Source: Nitrospirota bacterium
GTDB lineage: Bacteria > Nitrospirota_A > Leptospirillia > Leptospirillales > Leptospirillaceae
DNA length: 26,733 nt
Reading direction: 5' to 3'
Assembly: GCA_021829515.1 (NCBI GenBank)
Contig: JAKBPM010000013.1
Location: forward strand, 1-26,733
In this document: piece by piece, positions 1 to 8,713 of the stretch
Numbering within the stretch: the stretch's first letter is position 1
How the letters are laid out: each line of letters opens with the position of its first letter
Made by a program: the position numbers and the translations under genes
Notes under the pieces: generated by a model
Told to the model about the DNA's origin: nothing
Seen by the model: only the letters and a program-made list of their open reading frames with translations
Databases searched by the model: none

Positions 1-52
1 TGGCAAAAAATCAATTTTCGGAGAAGGTAGTTTTCAAGGATGGCTTGGGATA

Positions 53-127
53 TGGTGGGCGATACAGGTTTCGAACCTGTGACCCCTGCCGTGTGAAGGC
101 AGTGCTCTACCGCTGAGCTAATCGCCC
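53..127 (-). tRNA. tRNA-Val (anticodon CAC)
   Basis: Read on the minus strand, this 75-nt sequence folds as a cloverleaf. A 7-bp acceptor stem (GGGCGAT with ATCGCCC) is followed by a D-arm containing AGCTCAGCGGTAGAGC. The anticodon stem CTGCC/GGCAG encloses the loop TTCACAC, giving anticodon CAC. The T-arm contains GGTTCGAAACC. The discriminator base is A and the 3' CCA is encoded (plus-strand 53-55). CAC reads the valine codon GUG. The gene is divergent from ileS. Confidence 0.95.
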
Positions 128-140
128 ATTCAGAACGCCC

Positions 141-169
141 ATCATAACCAAATGGCCTGAGTTAGACAA
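141..169 (-). promoter_or_regulatory. sigma70-type promoter of tRNA-Val
   Basis: On the minus strand, TTGTCT (169-164) and TATGAT (146-141) are separated by 17 bp. The predicted start near 134 is only a few bases before the tRNA 5' end at 127. The -10 matches 5 of 6 consensus bases and the -35 matches 4 of 6. Confidence 0.55.
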
Positions 170-173
170 GAGC

Positions 174-190
174 CCGTCAACTTCTGACGG
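174..190. other. small hairpin between tRNA-Val and ileS
   Basis: CCGTCA (174-179) and TGACGG (185-190) form a 6-bp stem with a 5-nt loop. It has no T-tract, so it is not a convincing terminator. It lies in the divergent promoter region and could be part of the ileS leader. Its function is unknown. Confidence 0.3.
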
Positions 191-237
191 ATCCCCGCTA
201 TTGGCCGGATATCAGATACAGGAGAAAAAGAGACCTC

Positions 238-3150
238 GTGGAAATCAAAGAGACATTAAACCTTCCCAAGACAAATTTCCCCATGAAAGCGGGGCTTCCA
301 GAAAAAGAACCTTCCATTTTGAATCATTGGAACTCGATTGGCCTCGAACAGGCCCTTTTGTCCAGGATGGGTAGCCGGCCCCTTTTCATTCTCCACGACG
401 GCCCTCCCTACGCCAACGGACACCTTCACATGGGACATGCCCTGAACAAGGTGCTGAAAGACATGATCAACCGTGTCGCTATCCGGGAGGGCAAACGCCC
501 TGCCTACATTCCCGGCTGGGACTGTCATGGGCTCCCGATCGAACACAAGGTCCTGAAAGACCTGAAAAAGAATCGATCCGAACTGACACCTGTCGAGATC
601 CGGACGAAATGCCGGGAATCCGCGAATGAATTCGTCAAGATCCAGATGGAGGAGTTTCGCCGGATGGGAGTGATGGCCGACTGGGATCACCCCTATCTCA
701 CGATGTCTTTTGACTATGAAGCCACCATCCTCGATTCTTTCAGGGAAATGGTGAAAAAAGGACTGGTCTACAAGGGCGTCAAGCCGGTTCTCTGGTGCCC
801 CCAGTGCGAAACAGCCCTCGCCGAGGCTGAGGTCGAATATGAAGACCATACCTCCCAAGCCGCAACGGTTCTTTTTGCAACCCCCGAATCCGGAACCTCT
901 CCTGAAAACACCTTCATTGCCATCTGGACCACGACCCCATGGACACTGCCGGCCAACAAGGCGGTCGCCTATCATCCTGATGCCGACTATCTTGAACTCA
1001 GCCACACCGGCGGAGAAGACTCCGGCCCCTTTTCCAAAAATGACCGGCTCTTTGTCTCAAGCGCGCTCTGGACAGAAGAGGGAAGCTTTGCCGGGCTCGG
1101 CAATCTCTCGGGAGGATTTTCCATCGTCAGGACCCTGAAGGGAGAGGATCTCGCCCGGGAGATTCCCTTTGTCACATCTCCCCTCACAGGAGCCAGGGTT
1201 CCCCTTCTTCCGGGGGATTTTGTCACAATGGACCAGGGAACGGGGATGGTCCATATCGCTCCCGGCCATGGAGAGGACGACCATCGACTGGGACTCCTCC
1301 ACGGACTTCCCGTCGAGGCACCCGTGGACAATCGCGGACGATATCTGCAGACCCTTTCCGAAATGGGACTTGACGAGTTTGTCGGGAAACCCGTCATGGC
1401 TTCAAACGAGCAGATTCTGGCGCTTTTATCCTCCCTTGGCCGTCTGATTTCCCATTCTGCCTATCGCCACTCCTACCCTCACTGCTGGAGATGCAAAAAA
1501 CCGGTGATTTTCCGGGCCACTCCCCAATGGTTTCTTTCCCTGTCTGCGGAAAATCTCCGACAGAGAACCCTGGCTGCGATCCGGACAGTTTCATGGATTC
1601 CCGCCAGGGGTGAAAACAGGATCACCTCCATGATCGAGAACAGGCCCGACTGGTGTCTTTCAAGACAGAGATCCTGGGGTGTCCCGATCCCGGCGCTCGG
1701 ATGTTCCGATTGCGGAGAAAGCTTCCTCGACAACAATCTCATGGAACGGCTCGTTGCCAGGACCCGGAAGGAAGGGATCGATTTCTGGTTTGATCCAGAA
1801 CAGGCCGGAGAAATCAAAAAAGGGGTCTCCTGTCCGCGTTGCCACGGCCAGAACCTTGAACTCGAACGGGATATCCTCGATGTCTGGTTCGATTCGGGGG
1901 TCAGCCATGAAGCGGTCCTCAAGAGAAGACCAGGACTTTCCTGGCCGGCAGACCTGTACCTTGAAGGCTCTGACCAGCACAGGGGGTGGTTCCATTCCTC
2001 CCTTCTCACAAGTGTGGCCCTTCATGATGCCCCTCCTTACAGATCGGTTTTGACACACGGCTTTGTAGTCGACGGCCAAGGACGAAAAATGGCCAAGACG
2101 ATCGGAAACGTCATCAGCCCGTCGGAAATCATCAAGCAGCATGGAGCGGATATCCTGCGGCTCTGGGCAGCCTCATCCGACTACCGGGAGGACATCCGGC
2201 TCTCACCGGTCATCTTGTCCCATCTGGTCGAATCCTACCGGAAGATCAGAAACACATTCCGCTTCATGATGGGGAATCTCTACGACTATCAGCCGGACTT
2301 TTCTGGAACGGAAGATTCAGCAGACCCGCTTGACCGGTGGATTCTCTCCCTCTGGGAAGGGACAAAAGGGACAATCATAGCCGCCTACCGGGACTATGAT
2401 TTCCCGGCGGTAGTGCACCATCTGTCAGGATTCTGCTCCGTTTCCCTCTCGGCATTGTACTTCGACATGATCAAGGACCGTCTCTATACAGAGGCCGCCC
2501 GATCACCCCTCAGGACCGGAACGCAAAAAACGATGGCCCTGATCCTTAAGGAACTCTTGCTTTTGATCCAGCCAATACTCGTTTTCACATCGGACGAGAT
2601 TGCCGAAAACCTTCTCCCTCTCGGCCTTCTCCCCAGCGGGGAAACCGATGCAACCGCATGGATACAAGGCGAAGCTTACCCGCCACTGATTCCCGGACGG
2701 AGAGATGAAACCCTCGAAAAAAGTATGGAAGAGCTGCTGGTTTATCGTCAGGAGTTTGGCCGGATCATTGACGACCTAAGGAAAAAAAAGGAAGCAGGGT
2801 CGGGCCTTGATGTCGAAGTATCTTTTATCACAGGGGAAAACACGATTCCCGGGGCATGGAAGCATTTCCCACCGGACTATCCGGCCATGTTCCTCATCGT
2901 CTCTGGATTCTCTTTCCTGAAAGAGGCGCCGGAAAAAGAGGAACAAACCATCCTTGCGATGACAGAAAGTCAGGCTCTTCCGGGTGCAAAATGGATGATA
3001 CGTCGGGCTTCGGGAACCAAGTGCGAACGGTGCTGGATGGTGACACCCGCCACTGGAGACAACCCGGAGCACCTCCCTTTATGTCACCGGTGCTTCCCGA
3101 TCGTCCAGGAAGCAAAACGCCATGAAGAAGGCTCCTCCAATGGAGCCTAG
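238..3150 (+). CDS. ileS: isoleucyl-tRNA synthetase
   Basis: This enzyme charges tRNA-Ile with isoleucine in the cytoplasm and edits misactivated valine. The 970-aa protein has the class I layout. The HIGH motif appears as HMGH at residues 64-67, after an ILHDGPPYANG block. The KMSKS loop is KMAKT at 617-621. WTTTPWTLPANKA marks the CP1 editing domain. A C-terminal zinc finger has cysteines 929, 932, 949 and 952, as in the common bacterial IleRS1 form. The start is GTG, with AGGAG about 13 nt upstream, a rather long spacing. The gene overlaps lspA by 29 nt, and ileS-lspA adjacency is common in bacteria. The Ala and Thr in the KMSKS loop are atypical. Confidence 0.97.
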   Translation: MEIKETLNLPKTNFPMKAGLPEKEPSILNHWNSIGLEQALLSRMGSRPLFILHDGPPYANGHLHMGHALNKVLKDMINRVAIREGKRPAYIPGWDCHGLPIEHKVLKDLKKNRSELTPVEIRTKCRESANEFVKIQMEEFRRMGVMADWDHPYLTMSFDYEATILDSFREMVKKGLVYKGVKPVLWCPQCETALAEAEVEYEDHTSQAATVLFATPESGTSPENTFIAIWTTTPWTLPANKAVAYHPDADYLELSHTGGEDSGPFSKNDRLFVSSALWTEEGSFAGLGNLSGGFSIVRTLKGEDLAREIPFVTSPLTGARVPLLPGDFVTMDQGTGMVHIAPGHGEDDHRLGLLHGLPVEAPVDNRGRYLQTLSEMGLDEFVGKPVMASNEQILALLSSLGRLISHSAYRHSYPHCWRCKKPVIFRATPQWFLSLSAENLRQRTLAAIRTVSWIPARGENRITSMIENRPDWCLSRQRSWGVPIPALGCSDCGESFLDNNLMERLVARTRKEGIDFWFDPEQAGEIKKGVSCPRCHGQNLELERDILDVWFDSGVSHEAVLKRRPGLSWPADLYLEGSDQHRGWFHSSLLTSVALHDAPPYRSVLTHGFVVDGQGRKMAKTIGNVISPSEIIKQHGADILRLWAASSDYREDIRLSPVILSHLVESYRKIRNTFRFMMGNLYDYQPDFSGTEDSADPLDRWILSLWEGTKGTIIAAYRDYDFPAVVHHLSGFCSVSLSALYFDMIKDRLYTEAARSPLRTGTQKTMALILKELLLLIQPILVFTSDEIAENLLPLGLLPSGETDATAWIQGEAYPPLIPGRRDETLEKSMEELLVYRQEFGRIIDDLRKKKEAGSGLDVEVSFITGENTIPGAWKHFPPDYPAMFLIVSGFSFLKEAPEKEEQTILAMTESQALPGAKWMIRRASGTKCERCWMVTPATGDNPEHLPLCHRCFPIVQEAKRHEEGSSNGA

Positions 3151-3706
3151 CCGGGAAACAACTGCCTCCTGGAAATTCAGCTGGTGGATCTACATACTGA
3201 TTGCAGCAACTGTTTTTCTCCTCGACCAGCTCACGAAAAACTGGATCCACCAGTCTCTCTTTCCGGGAGAGGCCATCGTGGTCATTCCCCATTTTTTCCA
3301 GATCGTCTCTGTCAGGAACACCGGGATTGTCTTCGGGATGTTTCAGGGGGACGGAGAGAACCTTCATCGGATGATTCTTGTGGGGGTGACCGTTGCGGCC
3401 GCGGCGGGGATCATTTATTATAGTTCCAGAAGGCGGCGTGAAAGAGGATTTGAGTTCCTCCCCCTGGCGCTGGTTCTGGGAGGTGCCCTCGGAAACCTGA
3501 GTGACAGGGTTCTGGGGGGCCGGGTCGTGGATTTTCTCGATTTCCAGGTCGCAGGTCATCACTGGCCGGCTTTTAATATTGCGGATTCGGCCATTGTCAT
3601 CGGTGTGTCCCTGCTCGTGGGTCTCGGATTGTTCCCGACACCTTCCGGAACGTCTCCGGAATCATCACCCGGAAAACCTCAAAACCCCGGCAATACGACT
3701 CACTAG
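3122..3706 (+). CDS. lspA: lipoprotein signal peptidase (signal peptidase II)
   Basis: LspA is an inner-membrane aspartyl protease that cleaves the signal peptide of diacylglyceryl-modified prolipoproteins. The 194-aa protein has about four hydrophobic segments (roughly 22-36, 85-100, 113-125 and 156-172). The family motifs are present: DQLTK near 35, VRNTG at 64-68, GNLSDR with catalytic Asp128, and FNIAD with catalytic Asp155. The C-terminal tail of about 23 residues is Pro/Ser-rich and looks disordered. The start at 3122 has GGAAG about 9 nt upstream. An in-frame ATG at 3140 is an alternative that would shorten the overlap with ileS. Its likely substrates include the lipoprotein encoded at 14587-15270. 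Confidence 0.95.
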   Translation: MKKAPPMEPSRETTASWKFSWWIYILIAATVFLLDQLTKNWIHQSLFPGEAIVVIPHFFQIVSVRNTGIVFGMFQGDGENLHRMILVGVTVAAAAGIIYYSSRRRRERGFEFLPLALVLGGALGNLSDRVLGGRVVDFLDFQVAGHHWPAFNIADSAIVIGVSLLVGLGLFPTPSGTSPESSPGKPQNPGNTTH

Positions 3707-3753
3707 GAAAGATTTGAATGAAAAAAAGTACGACGGGCAAAGGAGGTCTCTCC

Positions 3754-4689
3754 ATGGACAACGCTGCAAAGCAGTTAACGCCCAGAATACAAATTGCCCT
3801 TGAGAACAAAGAGTGGCTCAAGGCCTATAATCTTTGCCTGGCCCTTCTCGCCTCCGACCCCAAATCGGAAGTGGGCAGATATTGTCTGATCGACTCTCTC
3901 ATCATGGCCGAACGCTTTGACCTTGCCATGACAAAAGTCCGTGAATTCCTGCAGGAAATGCCGAAAAACAATCGTCTGTCGCTCTATCTTCTCCATCTTC
4001 TGGTCTATCACCGGGAATTCGAAGAGGCGACGACCGTCGGGCGCATGCTGCTGAAAAGAACCCTTTCCACCTCCGAACAGCGCGATGCCATGCTTCATAC
4101 GGCTTTTGCCCTGCACGGAAAAGGCGAAATCCGTCAGGCCGTTCGGCTTTTAAACGCTCTTCTCGAAGAAGATCCCCTGAACACCGATGCCTTTGAAACC
4201 ATTGGGAAAATCTTTTTTGAACAGGGCCATCTTGACGAGGCCGAAAGAATCTTTCTTGAGCTTTCCGAAGTGGATCCCACCCACCCAAGGGTCCATCAGC
4301 TTCTTGGTCTTCTTTATTCAGAGCAGGGAAAGTGGGAAGAGGCCATTCTGGAGTGGGAAGATGCTCTGGAAATCTCTCCGAGTGACGAGATTCTCCGGGA
4401 ACTTGGCTGGTCTCTGTCCATGGCCGGAGAAAAAGATGCCGCCATTTCCATGCTTGAAGAAGCACTCTCCCTCAACCCAATGAACCTTCAGGCAAGGATT
4501 GATCTCGGATCGGTCCTGATGGACCAGAAGAACATCGAACGGGCCATCTCCGAATGGAAGATTGCCCAGACACAGGATCCCGGAAACAGCATGATCCGCC
4601 TGTATCTGGAAAATGCCCAGAAAGCCGCTGCAAGGACCACAGACGCTGCCACACCCAGAAAACGGTCCCGAAAAAAAGGGGATGCCTGA
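3754..4689 (+). CDS. TPR-repeat protein
   Basis: The product is about 311 aa and almost entirely tetratricopeptide repeats. At least five clear 34-residue units end in the typical DP/NP turn (EEDPLN, SEVDPTH, EISPSD, SLNPMN and TQDPGN), with degenerate units before them. There is no signal peptide or membrane segment, and the C-terminus is basic (RKRSRKK). TPRs mediate protein-protein contacts, and the partner is unknown. I chose ATG 3754 because AAAGGAGGT (3739-3747) sits 6 nt upstream. An in-frame ATG at 3718 exists but has a weaker site. The gene ends inside the start of the RluD-type gene (8-nt overlap), so the two are probably translated together. Confidence 0.85.
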   Translation: MDNAAKQLTPRIQIALENKEWLKAYNLCLALLASDPKSEVGRYCLIDSLIMAERFDLAMTKVREFLQEMPKNNRLSLYLLHLLVYHREFEEATTVGRMLLKRTLSTSEQRDAMLHTAFALHGKGEIRQAVRLLNALLEEDPLNTDAFETIGKIFFEQGHLDEAERIFLELSEVDPTHPRVHQLLGLLYSEQGKWEEAILEWEDALEISPSDEILRELGWSLSMAGEKDAAISMLEEALSLNPMNLQARIDLGSVLMDQKNIERAISEWKIAQTQDPGNSMIRLYLENAQKAAARTTDAATPRKRSRKKGDA

Positions 4690-5752
4690 GACTTCCCGGC
4701 CTCATCCCGAACAGGGAGAGTTCCGGGAGTACAAGGTCCCCAGAATTGAAACACCCAGAAGGGTTGACCATTACCTTGTCGCCCAGTGCGTTCCCTTTTC
4801 CCGCTCAAGAGTTCATAAACTCATGGAGGAAGGGCTCGTCCTCGTTAACGGCCTGATGGTATCCCCTTCCCACAAGGTCAGGATGGGGGATACCATTCAG
4901 CTTTTGATCCCGCCTCCCCGCCAGCAGATGGATCTTCCCCAAAAAATGGATCTTCAGATCCTCTACGAAGATGAGGTCGTGCTTGTCCTGAACAAACCGG
5001 CCGGTCTTGTCGTACACCCGGCTCCCGGTCACCCCAACGGAACGCTCGTCAATGGCCTTCTGGCCCATTTCGGTCAAAATAATGAAAGTCCTGTCAGTGA
5101 CCTTGCGGAATTGGCATTTGAAGCAAAGGAAACCGACTTGGAAGAAAAGGCTCCTCCGGCCGAAGGCGATGATGGAGAGGCTCCCGGAAAATTGGCGCGG
5201 GCGGGGCTCGTCCATCGTCTTGACCAGGATACCTCTGGAGTGATGGTCATTGGCAAAACAGAACACGCCGTCAACAATCTGATGGTCCAGTTCAGGGACA
5301 GGATCGTCTCAAAGCGTTATTTGGCGCTGGTCTCCGGAATCCCCAAAAAACGCAGGGGAGAGATCGATGCCCCTCTTGGAAGGTCTTCCCATGACCGGAA
5401 AATGTTTGCCGTGCGAGAAGACGGAAAACAGTCGACCACACGCTATCGGGTCATCACCTCCTATCGAGAGAATTGCGCCTTGGTGGACATTACGCTTCTC
5501 ACCGGAAGAACCCACCAGATCCGGGTCCACTTCAAGCATATCGGACATCCCCTTTTGGGTGACAAGGTCTATGCCGGAAAAAATGCCGGCTCTCCAGAAC
5601 GTTATCCCCGTCAAATGCTCCATGCCGCCAAACTGACCTTTCTCCATCCCGAGACTGGGGTCGAGCTCGCCTTTGAAGCACCACTTCCGGATGACTTCTC
5701 CCGGGCGCTCGCACGGCTGACGCCCTTGGAGCATTCTGGAACCCCTCAATAA
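4682..5752 (+). CDS. rluD: RluA-family 23S rRNA pseudouridine synthase (RluD-like)
   Basis: The protein isomerises uridine to pseudouridine in 23S rRNA. RluD acts on the helix 69 stem-loop; the exact target here is inferred. An N-terminal S4 RNA-binding domain (RRVDHYL..FSRSRVHKLMEEGLVLVNG) precedes the catalytic domain. HRLDQDTSG contains catalytic Asp181, and LLTGRTHQIRVH and HPLLGDKVYAG are typical. Start ATG 4682 overlaps the TPR gene stop; an in-frame upstream ATG at 4613 lies deep within that gene and is unlikely. An acidic insertion of about 42 residues (5072-5197) separates LLAHF from RAGLVHRLD, where E. coli RluD has about 8. The gene family is certain, the RluD assignment likely. 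Confidence 0.88.
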   Translation: MPETSRPHPEQGEFREYKVPRIETPRRVDHYLVAQCVPFSRSRVHKLMEEGLVLVNGLMVSPSHKVRMGDTIQLLIPPPRQQMDLPQKMDLQILYEDEVVLVLNKPAGLVVHPAPGHPNGTLVNGLLAHFGQNNESPVSDLAELAFEAKETDLEEKAPPAEGDDGEAPGKLARAGLVHRLDQDTSGVMVIGKTEHAVNNLMVQFRDRIVSKRYLALVSGIPKKRRGEIDAPLGRSSHDRKMFAVREDGKQSTTRYRVITSYRENCALVDITLLTGRTHQIRVHFKHIGHPLLGDKVYAGKNAGSPERYPRQMLHAAKLTFLHPETGVELAFEAPLPDDFSRALARLTPLEHSGTPQ

Positions 5753-5784
5753 AAAAGGGGGTCAGGACCCAAGTCCCGACCCCC
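5751..5784 (-). terminator. rho-independent terminator of the DUF1015 gene
   Basis: GGGGGTC (5757-5763) pairs with GACCCCC (5778-5784), and GGAC/GTCC inside extends the stem past one A-C mismatch. On the minus strand the hairpin is followed by TTTTTT (complement of 5751-5756), so it ends the DUF1015 transcript. On the plus strand it lacks a T-run and would stop the rluD transcript only weakly. Confidence 0.85.
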
Positions 5785-5823
5785 TAATGAAGTTTGCCCG
5801 ATCTCAAAAACGGGACAAATTTT

Positions 5824-7104
5824 TTACAAGAGCCTCATCACCATACCCGTCAACGGTTTTGGATAAAAGTAAGTCGACTTCTGCGGCATCAGCTCGCCCC
5901 GGAGAGAAACATCCTCTACCACCCGGGCACCGGTCGGTCTCAGGATAAAGGCCACAGGATATTCACCCGCACGAATCTTCTTGATGACTTCATCTGCGGA
6001 TTTGCTGTATCGAAGAAGATCTTCCTTCGCCACACGCTCTCGGGTCACGGAAAGAACTTCGGCGAGCACCCCTTCCTGGAGCCAATAGCTGTCAAGTGCC
6101 TGAACCCCTGGCCCTTTGGCACGGGGAAGCGAAACAATCCGGTATTCCACAGGGGATCCCCCGACCATACCGAAGAGAATTTCTCCGGGAGGGGATTCGA
6201 GAAGGGCTTTCTGGAAGGCAGTCTCCTGGCCAACGGGAAACGTAGCCACCGTCTTGAGCGGGCTTTTGGAACCAGTCAGGGCAGCCCATGGGTTTTCACC
6301 CACGTTATGCACCATCCGGTGTGTCGGAAGAACGGTCAACCCGGGGTTTTCCATCGCAACGAGAAACACTGTCACGAATTCAAATGGAGCGTTCGGACCG
6401 GCGTTAGGCTCTTCTTTCCTGCGTTCGTTCCTGTAGGCGAGATAGGTTTCATACCGATGATGCCCGTCGGCAATAAAAAGCGGAGTCGATGGAAAGAATG
6501 CAGATACAGCCGAAACCACTTTGGGATCTGTGACGGACGCAACCTCGTGAATGACTCCATCTCCATCGACACAACGAAACCTCGGGACGGACGCGGAAGA
6601 AAGACTTCCCATGATTTTGGCCGAAGGATCTGAATAGACACAGTAGATCTGGCTAAAAGAGGCTTTTGTGGCACGGAAAAGAGCCATACGGTCTTCTTTA
6701 GGGCCGGCAAGGGTTCTTTCGTGGGGATAAACGACCTTTTTTTCCCACTCTTCAAGACGGACGCGTCCGATAAATCCCTCTACCGTCCGAAGCTCGTTTT
6801 CCGGTCCGAAACGATAGCTCATTTTATAGGTGTAGAAGGCAGGAACGGAATCTTCGACCAAAACGCCCTCGGAGATCATCCGGGCCAGATCGGAAGCCGC
6901 CTGGGAATAGCGGTTTTTTCCGGGGACCTCTCCCTCAAAACCTTTGGGGAGCTCGAGCCGAATGACGTTGTTCGGATCTTTTTTGTAAAACTCCTCCTGG
7001 GCTTCCTTCGAGATAATGTCGTAGGGAGGGGTGGTTAATGATTCCATTTTTCCCTTGAGGGAATCCGGGTAAACAAGACCTTTGAATGGTTGCACTTCTG
7101 CCAA
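5824..7104 (-). CDS. DUF1015 family protein
   Basis: The 426-aa protein matches the DUF1015 family, widespread in bacteria and archaea but without a firmly established role. Recognisable blocks are TPPYDIIS near residue 25, a YPHERTLAGPKEDRM block at 126-140 and ADGHHRYET at 212-220. The DGHHR-type motif also occurs in ParB/sulfiredoxin-like phosphotransfer folds, which hints at nucleotide or phosphate chemistry; that is inference only. There is no signal peptide or membrane segment. The start is TTG with AAAGGA 8 nt upstream. It lies 64 nt downstream of the polyprenyl synthase gene on the same strand and probably shares its transcript. Confidence 0.85.
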   Translation of the reverse strand: MAEVQPFKGLVYPDSLKGKMESLTTPPYDIISKEAQEEFYKKDPNNVIRLELPKGFEGEVPGKNRYSQAASDLARMISEGVLVEDSVPAFYTYKMSYRFGPENELRTVEGFIGRVRLEEWEKKVVYPHERTLAGPKEDRMALFRATKASFSQIYCVYSDPSAKIMGSLSSASVPRFRCVDGDGVIHEVASVTDPKVVSAVSAFFPSTPLFIADGHHRYETYLAYRNERRKEEPNAGPNAPFEFVTVFLVAMENPGLTVLPTHRMVHNVGENPWAALTGSKSPLKTVATFPVGQETAFQKALLESPPGEILFGMVGGSPVEYRIVSLPRAKGPGVQALDSYWLQEGVLAEVLSVTRERVAKEDLLRYSKSADEVIKKIRAGEYPVAFILRPTGARVVEDVSLRGELMPQKSTYFYPKPLTGMVMRLL

Positions 7105-7168
7105 GGTAAAATCCTTTCAGATGGATGGGTGGAATACAGGGTGAAACATCATTGGACGGCCCGGATCT

Positions 7169-8161
7169 TCAGAGATCCCGGTCGATGATAAAATCAGACA
7201 ATGCCAAGAGATTTTGCCGATGGGAAGAGTCGGGGAAGTAGTCCAGGGCAGCACGGGCCTGATTCATGAACCCTGTCGCGCGCGACAGGGCATATTCGAG
7301 CGACGATGTCTCTTTCATGAAGGAGAGGACCATTTTCAGGTCACCCGGAGAAAGATCCCCCTTGCCCATGCAGGAAATGATCTTCTCCCGGTCCGAAGGA
7401 GAGACAGCAGACAGGCAATGGAGCAGAGGCAGGGTCATTTTTCCCTCGGAAAGGTCTTTTCCAAGAGTTTTCCCAAGCCTCTCCTCCTTGGCCATATAAT
7501 CAAGCGCATCGTCCGCAACCTGAAAAGCCATTCCGGCAAAGTAGCCATAATCCTCAAGAGCTTTTCGGCCTGCGGCATCAAGCCCGCCCAGAATGCCTCC
7601 CATCCGGCATGTTCCGGCTGTGAGGGCGGCGGTCTTTCTCGCGACAACTTCCAGATACTCTTCTTCCGTTGCCTGGGGGTTGTTATCCAGCATCAACTCC
7701 AGGATTTCTCCTTCTGACATCTGCCGGCACGCCAGGGTCAGGATATCGTTGATCTCATGATCATGGATGCCTGTGGCGATGTACAGGGCTGTCGCATAAA
7801 GATAGTCCCCCACCAGAATGGCCGCCTGATTGCCCCAAACCTGATTGGCCGCCGGTTTGCCGCGGCGAATCTCGGCATGGTCCACAACATCATCGTGGAG
7901 AAGCGTTGCCGTATGGATAAACTCTACAGCTGCCGACAGGAGAACCATATTTGACCCGTCATAACCCGACAGTCTGGAGGATATGATCAGGAGCATCGGC
8001 CTCAGACGCTTGCCACCGCTTCCGAACAGATGAGCCGTCACATCGCGTATTGTGCTATTGGCGTCGAGCGTCAGGCCGTGAAGGGAGCTCTCTACAGCCT
8101 TCAGGTCCGTGGCGTAATCCGTCCAAACATTTCTCAGGCTTTCCATCGCAAGGGGATTCAT
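7169..8161 (-). CDS. trans-polyprenyl diphosphate synthase
   Basis: The enzyme condenses isopentenyl diphosphate units onto an allylic primer to make the long isoprenoid tail of a quinone. The 330-aa protein has GKRLRP at 50-55, the first Asp-rich motif D90-D91-VV-D94 (HDDVVD) and the second motif DDALD at 217-221. QMSEGEILEL and GKTLGKDLSEGKMTLP are typical of IspB/HepT-type enzymes. Product length cannot be read from the sequence: octaprenyl (ispB) or heptaprenyl synthase are both possible, so I give no symbol. The ATG at 8161 has no visible ribosome-binding site, and the best promoter places the transcript start almost at the ATG. ATG 8146 is an alternative start. It is followed by the DUF1015 gene. 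Confidence 0.93.
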   Translation of the reverse strand: MNPLAMESLRNVWTDYATDLKAVESSLHGLTLDANSTIRDVTAHLFGSGGKRLRPMLLIISSRLSGYDGSNMVLLSAAVEFIHTATLLHDDVVDHAEIRRGKPAANQVWGNQAAILVGDYLYATALYIATGIHDHEINDILTLACRQMSEGEILELMLDNNPQATEEEYLEVVARKTAALTAGTCRMGGILGGLDAAGRKALEDYGYFAGMAFQVADDALDYMAKEERLGKTLGKDLSEGKMTLPLLHCLSAVSPSDREKIISCMGKGDLSPGDLKMVLSFMKETSSLEYALSRATGFMNQARAALDYFPDSSHRQNLLALSDFIIDRDL

Positions 8162-8169
8162 GCGTTATA

Positions 8170-8198
8170 AATTAAGGCTTTTCCGGAGAACTTGTCAA
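8170..8198 (-). promoter_or_regulatory. candidate promoter of the polyprenyl synthase gene
   Basis: On the minus strand a perfect TTGACA (8198-8193) is followed after 17 bp by TTAATT (8175-8170), a weak -10. The predicted start, near 8163, is 1-3 nt before the ATG, which implies a leaderless or nearly leaderless mRNA. A TATAAC overlapping the spacer end (8169-8164) is too far from the -35. Confidence 0.45.
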
Positions 8199-8452
8199 TC
8201 AAAAAATCAGGGCTGCAGATTCGAAGAATGAAGCGGATGTTTTTCATGCTTCAGGTTCTTCTGTTATCTTATCATATTCAAAAATGATTTAATCTAAAAC
8301 AAGAAGTGGTCTTTAATGGTTTTTTTGACTCTTTTTTGCCCTCGAACCGCCACCAGAACTGATACGGTTCTCCCTTTTCTCACTCACAACGATTTTTGAA
8401 AGAGAATAACGATACAAAGTTTTATCAGGTCGGGATTTCATTCAATGGTTGA

Positions 8453-8713
8453 GAAGAAACAGCACTGTTGAGCGAATGTGTGGCCAAATCAGGATCCGAT
8501 CCAGACAACGCTGTGTTCTTCCGGGACGGAGTTGATCTATAACCTCTTGATCGGGTTCAGGGCGACACGCATTATGAGCCATGGCTGGATCGAACGAGAG
8601 CGGAGCTGAATCTCAAAACATCCCCGGAAACGGATCAGGGCGCTTGGACCCGATTCTCAATCGGCATTCGACTTTCCAAGAAGGCTTTCCGTACCACCCT
8701 GCTGCTGATATGA
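8453..8713 (+). pseudogene. possible decayed coding region upstream of the two-helix protein
   Basis: One plus-strand frame is open from 8453 to a TGA at 8711-8713 except for a single TAA at 8540-8542, about 86 codons. No start codon with a ribosome-binding site is visible. The last 20 or so residues (…IGIRLSKKAFRTTLLLI) vaguely resemble the C-terminal strand of TruD-type pseudouridine synthases, but this is by eye and weak. The frame stops 7 nt before the strong ribosome-binding site of the next gene, as a real operon gene would. An open stretch of this length with one stop is not statistically rare across six frames. Confidence 0.2.

Noticed and set aside
256..1005. 249-codon minus-strand ORF
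   Set aside because: It is antisense within ileS, whose HIGH motif and editing-domain blocks lie there.
5794..6633. 279-codon plus-strand ORF
   Set aside because: It lies antisense to the DUF1015 gene, has no recognisable motif, and the minus-strand frame carries conserved motifs and a terminator.
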